From: Brevibacterium yomogidense
Lineage (GTDB): Bacteria > Actinomycetota > Actinomycetes > Actinomycetales > Brevibacteriaceae
Direction: 5' to 3'
DNA: 64,000 nt
Assembly: GCF_016107685.1 (NCBI RefSeq)
Contig: NZ_JABASY010000003.1
Coordinates: 434,001-498,000, forward strand
Part shown: piece by piece, positions 28,264 through 35,868 of the stretch
How the letters are laid out: every line of letters starts with the position of its first letter
Position numbering within the stretch: position 1 is the first letter of the stretch
Made by a program: the position numbers and the translations under genes
Notes under the pieces: model-generated
The model's database searches: none
What the model was told of the DNA's origin: nothing
What the model saw: only the letters and a program-made list of their open reading frames with translations

Positions 28264-28292
28264 ATCGTGCCTGCGCGCAGGCAACAGAGAAG

Positions 28293-28298
28293 AGTCTA
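28293..28298 (-). promoter_or_regulatory. -10 box of tRNA-His
   Basis: TAGACT on the minus strand, with TTGGCG about 19 bp upstream as a possible -35. The predicted start is about 20 nt before the mature tRNA. Confidence 0.55.
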
Positions 28299-28463
28299 GA
28301 CCCTCTCGACGCAGTTCGCCAATCCGAAGTCGGTCGTGTCCACCGGCTGTTCCGGACGGCGTCGGAACGGGACCTCACGGCCATCACGACCACCGCCTCG
28401 TGCGTCCTGTAACTTTTCGGACTCAGTGCACCCGCGAGTGCGGCTCCGCCCGATCCGTGCTCC

Positions 28464-28469
28464 TAGACT
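28464..28469 (+). promoter_or_regulatory. -10 box of module copy 2
   Basis: TAGACT, about 107 bp before the ATG at 28576. No good -35 is seen. Confidence 0.4.
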
Positions 28470-28575
28470 GGACCCCGCTGACGACAGGGACACTGACACG
28501 CCCGGTCGTCCAGCCCGCGCGGCTCACGACCGGAGCGCGCCACTACCCCTTTGGAGTCAGAAGGTTCCGACTGTC

Positions 28576-30390
28576 ATGCATCACGCGAGCATCACCGTGG
28601 CGCCCGATCGAAGCGCCCAGGTGACTGTCGCCGGCCAGAGCACGGATCATCCCGATCTGGGGTCGGCGATCGCACAGCTGACCCGCTTGGCCCGAACCTC
28701 CTCCACCGAGGTCTCCGTCGCTATCGCAGACGGATCCGCACTGCGCGCTCTCACCGTCACCTCCGACGGCGCCGTCACGTCGACAGGACCGCAGCCCGTC
28801 GTGAGCGATGCACAGGAACCGACCACCCCGGCAGCACCGGAGAAGCCCCCCGAAGCCGATCCGGGGACCGCACGGGAGGCGGAACCGGAGACCCAGCCGG
28901 ACACGGACACCCCCACACAGCCGCTCGCCGCACCCGACGCGCAGGCATCAGACGCCGCCGGTGTCGACGAGAACGGGACGGACCCCACGGACGATTCCGG
29001 TCCCAGCTACCCGATCGGCACTCCCTATTCCGGGCCCGTCCCCCCGCATGCGCCTTCTCCGTCCTGGCAGGTCGACAGGTCCGAGCCCACGGGAGCGGAC
29101 GCGGCACGGCCGAACGGTCGCGACCCCTCACCGGCGGCCAGCACACCCACGAGTGCAGGCGGGCGCCCGGCACCTGCGAAGCAGCCCGGCACGCCGGCGG
29201 CAGGGCGCAGCACGCCTCGACGGCGAGCGAAGAAGGCCACCGCACGCCTCACAGTGCCCAGCATCGTCCTCATCGCGCTCCTCGTCCTCGCAGGAATCCT
29301 CTTCTTCCTGCCGAACTTCATCGGCACCCCGTCCTCGGACACCTCCAACCCCACACAGAACTCGCAGGCCCCCACCCGGGCGCCGCTCACCCTCGCCGAC
29401 TCCCCCACCCCGGTGCCCGGATACGTGTCCCAACCGGCGTGGGAAGCCGGCGTCCCGCAGAGCGCATCGGTGACTGCGACCTCGCGCGGGGTGCTCGTCG
29501 TCGACGGAGAGGAGCTCACCGTCATCGACACGACCGACGGGTCCGTGCGGTACAGCGGTGAGTACGACGAATCGATCACGTTCGCGGCGGACACCCTCAT
29601 CGACGGGAAGAAGGCACTCGTCTGGCAGTACGACAGGACGGTGCAGGCACTCTTCGACGGCGAGTCCCGACCGGTCGAGTACGACCTCCCCGCAGACGCC
29701 CGCCTGTCCTCTGCGGGAACGTCGGTGCTGATCCGCGAAGGCAACGCCCTCAGCACTCTGGGCGAGGACGAACTCATCCCCGTCCCCACACCCACCCCCG
29801 GCTCCACCCCGATGGCCCTGGACGGCAACGACCTCATCAGTGCCCCGTTCGACGGGCCCATCGTCCGCACGAACATCGTGAGCGGTGACGAGACGGAGGT
29901 CGAACTGGAGAGCCCGGGCGACGGGCTCGAGATCAAACTGTGGAAGTCGGCGGGACACGGGCTCGCGATCAGCGTGTGGGGCGACCCGGGCGCAAGCGCC
30001 AACAGCGGGCACCGTCTCCAGCTGGTCGTCCACAGCTTGGAGGACGGCGCGGTCACGTCGATCAACGAGGTCTCCAGCGCAGACATCGGGGAGGCATCGT
30101 GGACCCGCGGTCAGGGCTACGCCCTCGCATCGATCGGCCCCTACCTGTACGACATCTCCACCGGCCTCCTCGTCATGGACGGGACGGATTCGGGGATGCA
30201 GTTCGGAGAGCCGCGGGGCGACCTGGTCCCCGGCACACTCGAGGGGAAGCCGGTCATCGCATCGGGTCTGCTCTCCGACGCGCCGACCGCGTTCTCGACC
30301 AACGTCGACCTGCTCGCGGTGACCGACGATGCACGGTTCGCGATCACGCGCACCGGCGCAGACCGCATCACCGCGTATCCTGCGGGGTGA
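28576..30390 (+). CDS. Membrane protein with probable beta-propeller ectodomain, module copy 2
   Basis: 604 aa. Same layout as the protein at 25538-27286: cytosolic N-domain (MHHASITVAPDRSAQ..., 1-75), long acidic Pro/Ser/Thr linker with DTPTQPLAAPDAQA, basic patch (RRRAKKATAR), one helix (VPSIVLIALLVLAGILFFL, about 230-248) and a blade-like ectodomain. Shared strings with copy 1 include GVLVVDGEELTVIDTTDG, KSAGHGLAIS(V)W, GQGYALASIGPYLYDISTGLL and ALSTLGEDEL. The homology along the full ectodomain shows gene duplication. The ATG at 28576 is fixed by the conserved N-terminus. Function unknown. Confidence 0.75.
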   Translation: MHHASITVAPDRSAQVTVAGQSTDHPDLGSAIAQLTRLARTSSTEVSVAIADGSALRALTVTSDGAVTSTGPQPVVSDAQEPTTPAAPEKPPEADPGTAREAEPETQPDTDTPTQPLAAPDAQASDAAGVDENGTDPTDDSGPSYPIGTPYSGPVPPHAPSPSWQVDRSEPTGADAARPNGRDPSPAASTPTSAGGRPAPAKQPGTPAAGRSTPRRRAKKATARLTVPSIVLIALLVLAGILFFLPNFIGTPSSDTSNPTQNSQAPTRAPLTLADSPTPVPGYVSQPAWEAGVPQSASVTATSRGVLVVDGEELTVIDTTDGSVRYSGEYDESITFAADTLIDGKKALVWQYDRTVQALFDGESRPVEYDLPADARLSSAGTSVLIREGNALSTLGEDELIPVPTPTPGSTPMALDGNDLISAPFDGPIVRTNIVSGDETEVELESPGDGLEIKLWKSAGHGLAISVWGDPGASANSGHRLQLVVHSLEDGAVTSINEVSSADIGEASWTRGQGYALASIGPYLYDISTGLLVMDGTDSGMQFGEPRGDLVPGTLEGKPVIASGLLSDAPTAFSTNVDLLAVTDDARFAITRTGADRITAYPAG

Positions 30391-30509
30391 GCGAAATCAT
30401 CCGGTCGGCCAGCGAGCAGCCGCTGAAGAGGAGGCCCGTCCGGTGTCGCACTCCCCCTGATTTGTACGAATTGTCCACTCGCTGATCGCGCAGACATGCA
30501 CCGCCTGGA

Positions 30510-30515
30510 TAGGAT
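30510..30515 (+). promoter_or_regulatory. -10 box upstream of surface-protein copy 2
   Basis: TAGGAT, 42 bp before the TTG start at 30558. It suggests the second surface protein can be transcribed on its own. Confidence 0.4.
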
Positions 30516-30557
30516 GGCGTCGTCGCATCGGCTCAGCCGCCACAGAAGGTCCTCGCA

Positions 30558-31691
30558 TTGCCCACACCCCTCTTCGCACGCACGGCGATCGCCGCTGCCG
30601 TGACGGTCGCGCTCATCGGCGCACCGGTGGCAATCGGCGCACCCGCTTTCGGCGCGACCACGGAGGCCGCCCCGATGCAGCCCGCCCCTGCGGCGTCAAC
30701 CGACTCCACGGCATCGACCGACCCCGCGGACGCCCCTTCGACACTCCCGGCCGGACCGTTCTCGGTCCGCAAGGCGACAGCAGAGGACACGTTCGCACTG
30801 TTCGACGGTGAAACCCGCTTCAGCCCGGACGATCCTGACTTCGACCACGACGACATCGTCATCACGCTTCCGGAGATCGACGGCGAGGACCGTGACTTCG
30901 TGCTCGTGCCCGGGAGCGCACTCCACCTCGTCACCGACGGTGGGCACGAGCCCTATGCCCCCGGGGCCCACGGGAACGGCGACCGCACATTCGCGTTCGA
31001 CGTCGCAGAGGACGGCACCATCGGCGAGGTGACGGAAAAGTCCCCCGGCCCCGGCGAGGACGGGGACGACGATGAGAACGGCGACGGCGGATCACCGCCC
31101 CCTTCGCCCCAGCCGACTGACCCCGGTCCCAGCCCGGAGCCCACACCCACCGGCACGCCTGACCCGACGCCCGACCCCACACGGAGCCCTTCCCCCACTC
31201 CGACTGACGATCCCGGCGACGACGGCGACGACGACGGCGATGATGGAGACCAGGGCGACAGCGGAGACGACGATTCCGGGTCCGACGACGACGGCTCCGG
31301 CGACTCCGGGTCCGACGACGATTCCGGGTCCGGCGATGACCTGACGGACGACCCGTCGACGGGGAACGGCTCTGACGGCAGCGGCGGCTCGTCCGATCCC
31401 GGCCCCACCGGTGCTCAGGACTGGGTGCCCACCGCACCCAGGCGCCCCGACTACACGGATCCCGTCCCCCAGCCGCCCGGGGCTGACGGCGATGATTCGA
31501 TCACGCCCGACAACGACGGACCCGTCCCGCAGCCGGGCGACGACGACGGGACGGACGACATCGCGACCGATTCCGCTGCGGACGACGACAGCGGCGCGGC
31601 GATCCCGTGGCAGATCGCCGTCGTCGTGGGCATCGGCGCCGCCGCGATCGGCTTCATCCTCCTCGTCGCCGGACGCCGTCGGGCCGACTGA
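30558..31691 (+). CDS. Secreted Asp/Gly/Ser/Pro-rich surface protein with C-terminal anchor, module copy 2
   Basis: 377 aa from a TTG with AGAAGG 8-10 nt upstream. Signal peptide to about residue 33 (ending APAFGA). A folded domain of about 100 residues follows (FSVRKATAEDTFALFDGETRF ... DRTFAFDVAEDGTIGEV). Then come Pro/Thr repeats (PTPTGTPDPTPDPT) and acidic GDD/SGSDDD repeats. The C-terminal helix (WQIAVVVGIGAAAIGFILLVAG) ends in RRRAD, as in copy 1. No LPxTG. The repeated DNA (CCGGGTCCGACGACGA near 31276 and 31306) makes length variation likely. Function unknown. Confidence 0.72.
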   Translation: MPTPLFARTAIAAAVTVALIGAPVAIGAPAFGATTEAAPMQPAPAASTDSTASTDPADAPSTLPAGPFSVRKATAEDTFALFDGETRFSPDDPDFDHDDIVITLPEIDGEDRDFVLVPGSALHLVTDGGHEPYAPGAHGNGDRTFAFDVAEDGTIGEVTEKSPGPGEDGDDDENGDGGSPPPSPQPTDPGPSPEPTPTGTPDPTPDPTRSPSPTPTDDPGDDGDDDGDDGDQGDSGDDDSGSDDDGSGDSGSDDDSGSGDDLTDDPSTGNGSDGSGGSSDPGPTGAQDWVPTAPRRPDYTDPVPQPPGADGDDSITPDNDGPVPQPGDDDGTDDIATDSAADDDSGAAIPWQIAVVVGIGAAAIGFILLVAGRRRAD

Positions 31692-31794
31692 TCCGACGAA
31701 GTTCCCGTACCGTGTGAGGTGTGGGAGGCTCCGTGAGCTCCCGTCGTCCATGACGGTGCCGCACTGTCGGCACCACCGAACGGAAGGGAACACC

Positions 31795-32130
31795 ATGACC
31801 GCTAAAGGCACGTTCGTCTACGGCCTCGACAAGGAGAACTCCCTCGCGCTGAGCTTTCCGGCGCAGGAGGCGAAGTCCCTCGAGGAAGTGCTCTTCGAGG
31901 AGTTCGATGCCGGCCGTGGGGTGCGCGTGACGTTCCATGTCATCATCGGGAAGGCGTCCGGGTACCGCACGTTCTACCTCACGGCGGCATCGCCCCTCCA
32001 TTTCGCATACGCCGACCAGGACGAAGTCGAAGCCGACGGGACGCTGCTGGCCCGCTTCCGCACTGCGATCACGGAGAAGCGCGCACTGCACTTCCCAGTG
32101 GAGCGGATGCCGGAAGAGGAGCCCGCATGA
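31795..32130 (+). CDS. Conserved-looking small protein of unknown function, coupled to pncA
   Basis: 111 aa. MTAKGTFVYGLDKENSLALSF and FHVIIGKASGYRTFYLTAASPLHF suggest a compact alpha/beta protein, with no membrane segment or signal peptide. The ATG at 31795 has a GGAAGGG ribosome binding site; an upstream in-frame extension is read from the end of the previous gene and is rejected. The stop overlaps the pncA start (ATGA, 32127-32130), so the two are translated together. I do not recognise the family. Confidence 0.7.
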   Translation: MTAKGTFVYGLDKENSLALSFPAQEAKSLEEVLFEEFDAGRGVRVTFHVIIGKASGYRTFYLTAASPLHFAYADQDEVEADGTLLARFRTAITEKRALHFPVERMPEEEPA

Positions 32131-32696
32131 CCACGGGGGCTGCTCTGCTCATCGTCGACGTGCAGAACGATTTCACTGAAGGCGGCGCCCTGGGTGTCGA
32201 CGGAGGGAAAGCGGTCGCCGCCGGGATCTCCCAGCACCTCGCGCAGCACGCCGCGGACTACGACATGATCATCGCGTCCCGCGACTGGCATGACGCGGAC
32301 AACGACAACGACGGTCACTTCGCCCCGGGCGAACCGGACTTCGTGACGAATTGGCCCGTGCACTGCGTCGCCGATACTGCAGGAGCGGAGTTCGACCCGG
32401 GACTCGACACCACGCCGATCACTCACCATGTGAAGAAGGGCCAGGGCGCTCACGGGTATTCCGCTTTCGAAGGGGTCACGGATGACGGCGCGACACTGGC
32501 GGAGCTGCTGACCGACGTCCGGCGCGTGGACATCGTCGGCATCGCCACAGACCACTGCGTCCGCGCGTCCGGACTCGACGCCCTCGGCGACGTCGCTGAC
32601 GTGCGGATCCTCACCGCTCTCGTCGCCGGGGTCGCCGCGGAGCCGTCGCAGGCCGCGCTGGCGGAACTCGCCGCCAAGGGCGCGACGATCGTCTGA
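32127..32696 (+). CDS. pncA: Nicotinamidase (isochorismatase-like hydrolase)
   Basis: 189 aa. Converts nicotinamide to nicotinic acid in NAD salvage. The catalytic triad is visible as D11 (IVDVQNDF), K104 (HVKKGQGA) and C144 (ATDHCVRAS). The metal-binding Asp/His set is in SRDWHDADNDNDGHF (residues 51-65). Length is typical. It is coupled to the preceding small gene and ends before a strong terminator. Confidence 0.95.
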   Translation: MTTGAALLIVDVQNDFTEGGALGVDGGKAVAAGISQHLAQHAADYDMIIASRDWHDADNDNDGHFAPGEPDFVTNWPVHCVADTAGAEFDPGLDTTPITHHVKKGQGAHGYSAFEGVTDDGATLAELLTDVRRVDIVGIATDHCVRASGLDALGDVADVRILTALVAGVAAEPSQAALAELAAKGATIV

Positions 32697-32802
32697 GCGC
32701 GTCACGGTCGGGCGCCGACGACATGGTCGAGCGCAGATATCTCGTTCGACGGAGCGCTCTCCCGTCGACGCATACCTGATCGTCGCTGATTGCTGTAGAA
32801 GA

Positions 32803-32845
32803 CATGAAGGGCGGGGCCACGGATTCTGTGGCCCCGCCCTTCATG
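32803..32845. terminator. Bidirectional terminator
   Basis: An 18-bp perfect inverted repeat (32803-32820 with 32828-32845) has a 7-nt loop. It lies between pncA (plus) and the symporter/accessory genes (minus). Confidence 0.88.
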
Positions 32846-32873
32846 GTGTGCCCGGGCGCTCAGGAGAGGGCAC

Positions 32874-33011
32874 TCAGACGAGTGTCTCCCCCGCGTCCCT
32901 GGCTTCCTTCCAGTCCTTGAAGAACCCGCGGGCCAGGACCACGCCCGTGGCCGCCACGAGGGCGGGCCAGACGAGTGCGTAGGCCGTGAGTGCGATCGTC
33001 GTGGTTGTCAT
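32874..33011 (-). CDS. Symporter small accessory protein (45 aa)
   Basis: 45 aa, MTTTTIALTAYALVWPALVA at the N-terminus, one membrane helix (about residues 5-28) and a basic/acidic tail (FFKDWKEARDAGETLV). The start ATG overlaps the symporter stop (ATGA, 33008-33011). Tiny single-helix proteins encoded directly after SSS-family symporters are known as symporter small accessory subunits. Position, length and topology fit, but the assignment is by analogy. Confidence 0.75.
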   Translation of the reverse strand: MTTTTIALTAYALVWPALVAATGVVLARGFFKDWKEARDAGETLV

Positions 33012-34696
33012 GCCTTGTCCCCCTGGTCTGCGGTTTCGCTGATGATGTGGGCGTCCTCGTCCGATTCGTCGAAATCACCCGTGCGCTTGCGGATGAGCGC
33101 GAAGTCGAAGTCCTCCTTCTGCCGGTACGACATGAAGAAGCAGACGAGGGTGCTCACTGCGTACGCGACGAGTGATGCGCTGAGCGTCGCGTAGTCGTGC
33201 AGGAACCCGATGACGAACGGGGCGGACAGCAGGAAGGCGGCTCCCGCGACGATCTTCGCGACCCGCAGGCCGAAGAATCCGAACGACATGAGGCCGAGCA
33301 CCACTGCGATGCCGACTGCGGACAGCACATCGACGAGGATCCCGATCGGGCCCACGAGCGGGATGAGCTCGAACCGCACGGGGATGAATGCCACGAGTGC
33401 CGCGATGACGGCCACCGTGAACGCCTTGTTGGTGACCTTGCCCCAGTAGAAGCTCGCCAGCACAGGGAAGACCAGTGCTCCCCACAGCGCGCCGACGAAC
33501 ACCAGCAGGTCGAGGATGTTCAGCTGCAGACTGGCGAACGCGACAGCGATGGCTGATGCTGCGACCATCGTCCCGCGCCCCACGAACAGCATGGTCTTCG
33601 GGCTCGCCTTATCCTTTCCGGCGACGTTCTGGCCGTAGACGTCGGCCATCATGATCGACGAGAGGGCGGAGAGATCGGAGTCGGCTGTCGACGACAGGGC
33701 ACCGATGATCATGACGAAGAACAGTGCGAGGAGACCGGCCGGCAGATAGCTCGCCGCCATCTCCGGGATGATGTTGTTGACGTCGCCACCGGTCGGCTCG
33801 AAGCCCAGGTAGAGGGCGAGGACTCCCAGCATCCCCACGCCGATCACCATCGCCCCGTAACCCACGGTCGCAGTGATGAATGTGGGCTTGATGAGGTCCT
33901 CACGGACTGCGAAGAGTCGCTGCGCGATGGTCTGGTTGCCGATCGCGTAGGCGAGGACGGCCGCGATGTACGGCGCGCCCTGGCCCAGGAACGCCTCGCT
34001 GGAGAAGAAGTTGCCCTGCTGCGGCGTGAGGTTGTGGGCACCGGTCTCGAACGCCGCCGGGAAGTCCGCGGCGAAGAAGATGAACGGCACGATGACCGCG
34101 ACTGCTGCGAACATCGCCATCACCTGGACGAAGTCGGTGAGCACCGAGGCGCGGAAGCCGGACCACAGCGTGTAGAGCAGGACTCCGCCGGCCACGGCGA
34201 TGACACCCTGGATGAAGGTGAACGGCGACAGCATGGAGATCAGCACGCCACCGGCGATGAAGTTGGACATGAGGCTGATGACGCTGCCGACCACGTTCGA
34301 TCCCGCGAGCATGAGCTGACTCGAGCGGCCGTGGCGGGCGTACATGACTTCAGCGATGCTGTGCGCCTTGGGAGCGACGCTGCGGATCCGCCTGCCGAAG
34401 GGGTAGATGAAGAGGATCATGAGGGCTCCCCAGAGCCCGTAGTGGATCGGCCCGGAGATTCCGTACTCGTAGCCGGATGCGGCCGACGCGTACATCGACG
34501 AGGCCCAGATCCAGGTCGCAGTCATGCTTGCCGCAGAGACGCCGAAGCCGATCCGGTTGCCGGCGGTCATGTATTCGTCAGCGTTCTCCTGCTTCTTCCG
34601 GATCGATCGCGAGATCAGGTATGTCCCGCCGTAGAAGAGCACGAGCAGAAGTAGAACAGTGAGGGCGCCGAACTGCACCGAAGTGGAATCGTTCAC
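33008..34696 (-). CDS. Sodium:solute symporter (SSS family)
   Basis: 562 aa, about 13-14 membrane helices. Na+-coupled uptake of an unknown solute. Family marks are ADEYMTAGNRIGFGVSAASMTATWIWASS (about 40-68), IGALSSTADSDLSALSSIMMADVYGQ (Na+ site region, about 345-370) and the long final cytosolic tail ending in SDEDAHIISETADQ. The overall pattern is nearer to the urea/broad-specificity branch than to ActP, but the substrate cannot be read. It is coupled to the 45-residue accessory gene. Confidence 0.88.
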   Translation of the reverse strand: MNDSTSVQFGALTVLLLLVLFYGGTYLISRSIRKKQENADEYMTAGNRIGFGVSAASMTATWIWASSMYASAASGYEYGISGPIHYGLWGALMILFIYPFGRRIRSVAPKAHSIAEVMYARHGRSSQLMLAGSNVVGSVISLMSNFIAGGVLISMLSPFTFIQGVIAVAGGVLLYTLWSGFRASVLTDFVQVMAMFAAVAVIVPFIFFAADFPAAFETGAHNLTPQQGNFFSSEAFLGQGAPYIAAVLAYAIGNQTIAQRLFAVREDLIKPTFITATVGYGAMVIGVGMLGVLALYLGFEPTGGDVNNIIPEMAASYLPAGLLALFFVMIIGALSSTADSDLSALSSIMMADVYGQNVAGKDKASPKTMLFVGRGTMVAASAIAVAFASLQLNILDLLVFVGALWGALVFPVLASFYWGKVTNKAFTVAVIAALVAFIPVRFELIPLVGPIGILVDVLSAVGIAVVLGLMSFGFFGLRVAKIVAGAAFLLSAPFVIGFLHDYATLSASLVAYAVSTLVCFFMSYRQKEDFDFALIRKRTGDFDESDEDAHIISETADQGDKA

Positions 34697-35219
34697 GCGC
34701 CACCTCCTTCATAGACGTCGGGTGAGAATCGTGCGCTGACCGGACATCCGGCAGCGCTCAGTCCTGCACGTCCCGTCCCGCGGGGGCGTCATCCGCGGAA
34801 GGATTCATATGACGCGCAACAGAGCCCCTCTGTCGATCAACCACGTCCTCTCGTTCTCCCCCGCGTCACGCGGACCGTCCACCCCCGGGCAGGTGATTGC
34901 AGCAGGAGTGTGCGGGCACACTCCCGTCCCGGTCTTCTGTAGTGCTGATCGGCGCCTGCCATGGGCGTGGCTCTACAGGCGATGAGGCCTGGAGCTCTCC
35001 GATACAGGTCGCTGCGACCGTGCCGATCACAGCTGACCCTCATACAAACTGTGAGCCGACTGAGAAATGGCTCACAAGCGAGCACCGTATCACGCCTGGT
35101 GAGAGGGGGCGACGCGGAAGCCCGCGCATCTCTCACCGTGAGACGCACCACTCTTCGCAGAGACAATCGGATTCGAGTTGGCACTTGGCCAGGGGGTGGG
35201 TATAGTTATCTCTCGTTGC
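34697..35219. other. Long intergenic region with several inverted repeats
   Basis: 523 bp with no convincing gene. Three perfect inverted repeats are present: GGAGTGTGC/GCACACTCC (34905-34913/34916-34924), TGTGAGCC/GGCTCACA (35050-35057/35069-35076, 11-nt spacer) and GGTGAGAG/CTCTCACC (35098-35105/35130-35137). The left part must hold the symporter promoter; the right end holds the tRNA-Lys promoter. A structured small RNA is possible but not shown. Confidence 0.5.
35178..35206 (+). promoter_or_regulatory. Promoter of tRNA-Lys
   Basis: -35 TTGGCA (35178-35183), 17-bp spacer, -10 TATAGT (35201-35206). The start is expected about 7 nt before the tRNA. Confidence 0.8.
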
Positions 35220-35292
35220 GCACCTCTAGCTCAATCGGTAGAGCAACTGACTCTTAATCAGTGGGTTCCGGGTTCGATTCCCGGGGGGTGTA
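35220..35292 (+). tRNA. tRNA-Lys (CTT)
   Basis: 73-nt cloverleaf: acceptor GCACCTC/GGGGTGT, D-arm AGCTCAATCGGTAGAGC, anticodon arm ACTGA-CTCTTAA-TCAGT (anticodon CTT), T-arm CCGGG-TTCGATT-CCCGG, discriminator A at 35292. The 3' CCA is not encoded (the DNA continues CAAAAC). Confidence 0.97.
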
Positions 35293-35298
35293 CAAAAC

Positions 35299-35329
35299 AG
35301 CCGCCGTCCGACACAGTCGGGCGGCGGCT
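35299..35329 (+). terminator. Terminator of tRNA-Lys
   Basis: A 14-bp stem with one G-T pair (35299-35312 with 35316-35329) and a 3-nt loop, followed by TTCTCGTTCTT. Classic intrinsic terminator. Confidence 0.85.
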
Positions 35330-35384
35330 TTCTCGTTCTTCCGCTGCGGCTCCCCGCTCTTCCAGCGGAGAGGGGACATGCGGA

Positions 35385-35427
35385 AAGGGACTCGCCACCA
35401 GGTTCGATTCCTGGTGGCGAGCCCCTT
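35385..35427 (+). repeat. tRNA acceptor/T-arm minihelix-like hairpin
   Basis: CTCGCCA (35391-35397), CCAGG, TTCGATT, CCTGG, TGGCGAG (to 35421). This is exactly a 7-bp acceptor stem, a 5-bp T-stem and a 7-nt T-loop with no D or anticodon arms. Flanking AAGGG and CCCTT extend the stem across one mismatch. It may be a tRNA relic, an element derived from a tRNA end, or a chance hairpin/terminator. Confidence 0.55.
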
Positions 35428-35505
35428 CAGCTGTCATCCGGCTGACGCCTCACCGGCCTGTTGTCTCATCAGCCCCGCACGATCCGGCCAGCGTCCTTCA
35501 CCATG

Positions 35506-35868
35506 TCAGAGGTACATCCCGGTCGACTCGTCCGTCGTGGGCTCTGCGATCGCGTGCACGTCCCGTTCCCGCAGCAGCAGGAACGCCGCGCCCTCCAGCT
35601 CCACCTCCGCCAGCTCTTCCGGGTCGAAGAGGATCGAGTCGCCGATCTCCACCTGGCGCACAAGAGGGCCTGCTGCCGCAACGATCCCCCATGCGAGCCG
35701 CTTGCCCACTGCTGCAGTGGCGGGGATGACGATGCCGGCTGAGGACTTCCGCTCCCCCGTCTCCTTGTCCGGCTGGACGAGGAGACGGTCATGGAGCATG
35801 CGGATGCGCACATCCGGCGCGCCCGCGGATGCTGCTGTCTCCGATCCCTGTGAGCTCAGGTCAGGCAC
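35506..35868 (-). CDS. GroES-family co-chaperonin-like protein
   Basis: 120 aa from a GTG that overlaps the end of the DUF3618 gene. RIRMLHDRLLVQPDKETGERKSSAGIVIPATA is the Cpn10 N-terminal strand plus mobile loop. VGDSILFDPEELAEVELEGAAFLLLRERDVHAI is the C-terminal half. It differs clearly from the canonical GroES in the roof/loop region and has an N-terminal extension of about 20 residues. It is probably an additional Cpn10-like protein, as found in several actinobacteria; it is not next to groEL here. Confidence 0.8.
   Translation of the reverse strand: MPDLSSQGSETAASAGAPDVRIRMLHDRLLVQPDKETGERKSSAGIVIPATAAVGKRLAWGIVAAAGPLVRQVEIGDSILFDPEELAEVELEGAAFLLLRERDVHAIAEPTTDESTGMYL

Larger units (their letters stand above)
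28264..28575. other. Intergenic region between tRNA-His and module copy 2
   Basis: 312 bp without a supported gene. It holds the tRNA-His promoter on the minus strand (-10 at 28293-28298) and the promoter of the copy-2 membrane protein on the plus strand (-10 at 28464-28469), which leaves a 5'UTR of about 100 nt. Nothing else stands out. Confidence 0.6.

Noticed and set aside
25538..31691. Type VII secretion or sortase-anchored locus
   Set aside because: The surface proteins end in a plain helix + basic tail without LPxTG, and no EccC-like ATPase, WXG100 gene or sortase lies in the window.
35050..35076. TGTGAGCC...GGCTCACA as a CRP/GlxR site
   Set aside because: The half-sites are too far apart (17 nt between TGTGA and TCACA instead of 6), so it is kept only as an unassigned inverted repeat.
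34837..35205. Short open frames in the symporter/tRNA-Lys intergenic region
   Set aside because: Frames on both strands are Arg/Ser/Thr-rich, lack ribosome binding sites and overlap the inverted repeats and tRNA promoter.
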